64,000 nt of DNA from Desulfatitalea sp. BRH_c12 (lineage in GTDB: Bacteria; Desulfobacterota; Desulfobacteria; Desulfobacterales; Desulfosarcinaceae): contig LADR01000024.1 of the NCBI GenBank assembly GCA_000961655.1, positions 233,682-297,681 on the forward strand, in the 5' to 3' direction. Position numbers and translations under genes: made by a program. Positions within the stretch are counted from its first letter, which is position 1. Every line of letters begins with the position of its first letter. This document shows, piece by piece, positions 62,592 through 64,000 of this stretch. Under the pieces are notes generated by a model. That model had not been told where the DNA came from. It did no database searches and was given only the letters and a program-made list of their open reading frames with translations.

Positions 62592-63938
62592 ATGCGCCCG
62601 GAATTGCTTTACAGTACGCCCTTTTTTGTTTCGGCTATTTTAATTTTTACCGTAGCCATTCTGGCCTTCATTCGGCGCAGGGTACGCGGCGGTGAATATC
62701 TTGCCGCGGTCTGCGTGGGTGGCGCACTCTGGGCAGCCAGCGAAGGCGCGCTGTATCTCGGTCTGGACCTCGAGACCAATCTGGCGATCATCTATACCCA
62801 ATTCGCTTTCATTACCCCCCTGCCGCCGCTGGCGCTTATTTTCACCCTCACATTATTTGGCACTGAGCGTTGGATTACCCCCATGGCCGCCTTTCTGTTC
62901 ACAATGGCAGCGGGGGTCGTGCTGCTGGCCTGGACCAACCCTTTGCACCAACTCGTCTATACCGGCTATTACCTTATCGAAGGTGGTCCGATTCCCATGA
63001 TCGGGGTCGAAACGGGCCCCGCATGGTGGGGGATCATCGGATACCATTACCTGCTTCTGTCGATCCTGGGTGCGGTCCTGTTACAGAAGGTGATCACCTC
63101 CGCAGGGCTGCGGCGGGCGCAGGCCGCTCTTATTTTAGTGTCCGTGGTGATCTTATGGCTGCTCAATGCGGTTTATGTCACCGGAAACAGTCCGGTGCCA
63201 AATATGGACATCGGTCCGCTGGCTTTCATCCTGATGGCGGTTTCCATGGCCTGGGGCTTTTTCCGTTACAATCTGTTAGAAATCCTGCCGATCGCGCAAG
63301 AAGAGATTTTCAATGGTTTGAACGAACCTGTCCTGGTACTTGACGACAAGAACCGTATCCTGGCCATCAATCCCGCGGCCGCCGCAGTACTGGCCATCGA
63401 TGCCGCCCGATCGGTCGGGCTGTCGATCGACGAGAGTCTCGATGGTCACTCCCTGTTAGCCCATTTGCCCGGGGAAAACGGCACGTCCGAGATGCGCATT
63501 GGGGTCGACGATCAGGAAAGATGCTTTGAAGTGCGCGTTTCCGCCTTGTATGACCGCAAAGCCCTCCAACTTGGCCGGACGGTCGTTTTGCAGGATATTA
63601 CACAGCGCAAGCGGACAGATGCCGTCAAGCATGAGAGCGAACGGTTGCAGGGGGTTCTGGAAATGGCCGGCATCGTGTGCCATGATCTGAGCCAACCGCT
63701 CATGGCCCTGTTGGGGTATTCGGATCTTGTCGCGTTGGAACTGCCTCGCGATGATGCGCTAGGTCTAAAATTGACCAAGTTGACCGAACAGATCCAACGG
63801 TTGAATGATATTTCGCAAAAGCTGATGCGGATCACGCGTTACGAAACCCGTAATTACCTCGACAGCAAAATTATCGATATTGACAAATCCGCGGAAACAA
63901 TCGCGGCCGATAGGCAACGCCCATGTACCCTGCATTGA
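62592..63938 (+). CDS. 7TM-PAS-HisKA sensor without ATPase domain
   Basis: A 448-residue membrane sensor. The N-terminal half has seven helices of the histidine-kinase 7TM type (starting LLYSTPFFVSAILIFTVAILAF). A PAS domain follows (FNGLNEPVLVLDDKNRILAINPAA), then a HisKA helix pair with phosphoacceptor His in VCHDLSQPLMALLGYSDLV. The protein stops after LDSKIIDIDKSAETIAADR with no HATPase domain, so it cannot phosphorylate itself. ATG at 62592 is chosen because the next gene starts with a matching N-terminus. The next start codon lies within its last codons. Confidence 0.85.
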   Translation: MRPELLYSTPFFVSAILIFTVAILAFIRRRVRGGEYLAAVCVGGALWAASEGALYLGLDLETNLAIIYTQFAFITPLPPLALIFTLTLFGTERWITPMAAFLFTMAAGVVLLAWTNPLHQLVYTGYYLIEGGPIPMIGVETGPAWWGIIGYHYLLLSILGAVLLQKVITSAGLRRAQAALILVSVVILWLLNAVYVTGNSPVPNMDIGPLAFILMAVSMAWGFFRYNLLEILPIAQEEIFNGLNEPVLVLDDKNRILAINPAAAAVLAIDAARSVGLSIDESLDGHSLLAHLPGENGTSEMRIGVDDQERCFEVRVSALYDRKALQLGRTVVLQDITQRKRTDAVKHESERLQGVLEMAGIVCHDLSQPLMALLGYSDLVALELPRDDALGLKLTKLTEQIQRLNDISQKLMRITRYETRNYLDSKIIDIDKSAETIAADRQRPCTLH

Positions 63939-64000
63939 CCTACAGCATGCCATTTTTCATTTCCGCGCTGTTTGTTTTCATGGTCGCGCTGCTTGCTCTT
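63923..64000 (+). CDS. Second 7TM sensor, partial (cut by window end)
   Basis: Only 26 residues are visible (MYPALTYSMPFFISALFVFM and on). They align without gaps to the start of the preceding sensor (P-x-L-x-YS-x-PFF-[VI]-SA), so this is a tandem paralog. Its start overlaps the end of the previous gene by 16 bp. Confidence 0.7.
   Translation, partial: MYPALTYSMPFFISALFVFMVALLAL

Overview
The window looks like a chromosomal segment of a Desulfobacterota (former deltaproteobacterial) bacterium. It has moderately high GC, anaerobe-type CoA chemistry (a 4-hydroxybutyryl-CoA dehydratase, a 3-hydroxybutyryl-CoA dehydrogenase, an acetoacetate-CoA ligase), and a complete electron-transfer cluster combining alternative complex III with a cbb3-type oxidase. 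No tRNA, rRNA, CRISPR array, prophage or intact insertion sequence was recognised. The taxonomic placement is inferred from gene content only.

Layout. 1-7 kb: K+ channel (cut by the window edge), HAD phosphatase, UspA, glycerophosphodiesterase, DinB-like protein, acetoacetate-CoA ligase, cyclic-nucleotide-binding protein. 7-21 kb: thioesterase, PHP protein, two HpaB-fold paralogs (the first without the Fe-S ligands of 4-hydroxybutyryl-CoA dehydratase, the second with them), a DUF4388/HDOD regulator, Hbd, class I aldolase, small unknowns, AroH chorismate mutase, bacterioferritin-like protein, myo-inositol-phosphate synthase and a TIM-barrel isomerase. 21-33 kb: the respiratory block actB, actC, actD, actF, actA, ccoN, a ccoO-ccoP fusion, ccoS, two small membrane proteins, a monoheme cytochrome, and a short-chain-dehydrogenase-fold protein with the full halohydrin dehalogenase signature. 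33-43 kb: a TetR regulator with its unknown target, a pseudopilin, a histidine kinase, an LpxR-like outer-membrane enzyme, a PilZ protein, a membrane protein, a DtxR regulator and periplasmic asparaginase. 44-49 kb: ferrous iron uptake (feoA-feoA-feoB-feoC) and an LbtU-like porin. 49-64 kb: aldehyde dehydrogenase, patatin phospholipase, RMD1/DUF155 protein, a FecR / OmpA lipoprotein / CHASE2-HD-GYP module, RecD2 helicase, a response regulator, a phasin with a well-defined operator-promoter, an SDR, and two tandem 7TM sensor proteins, the second cut by the window end.

How it fits together. ActABCDF would oxidise quinol and pass electrons through cytochromes to the cbb3 oxidase, so this organism probably meets oxygen at least at low levels. 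The CoA-ester enzymes, acetoacetate ligase, phasin and SDR point to C4 acid and polyhydroxyalkanoate metabolism. DtxR, Feo and LbtU form an iron module. Non-coding DNA is unusually rich in small repeats. The clearest is a ~200-bp MITE-like family with terminal inverted repeats and 9-bp target duplications, one composite copy of which sits inside the respiratory cluster between actB and actC.
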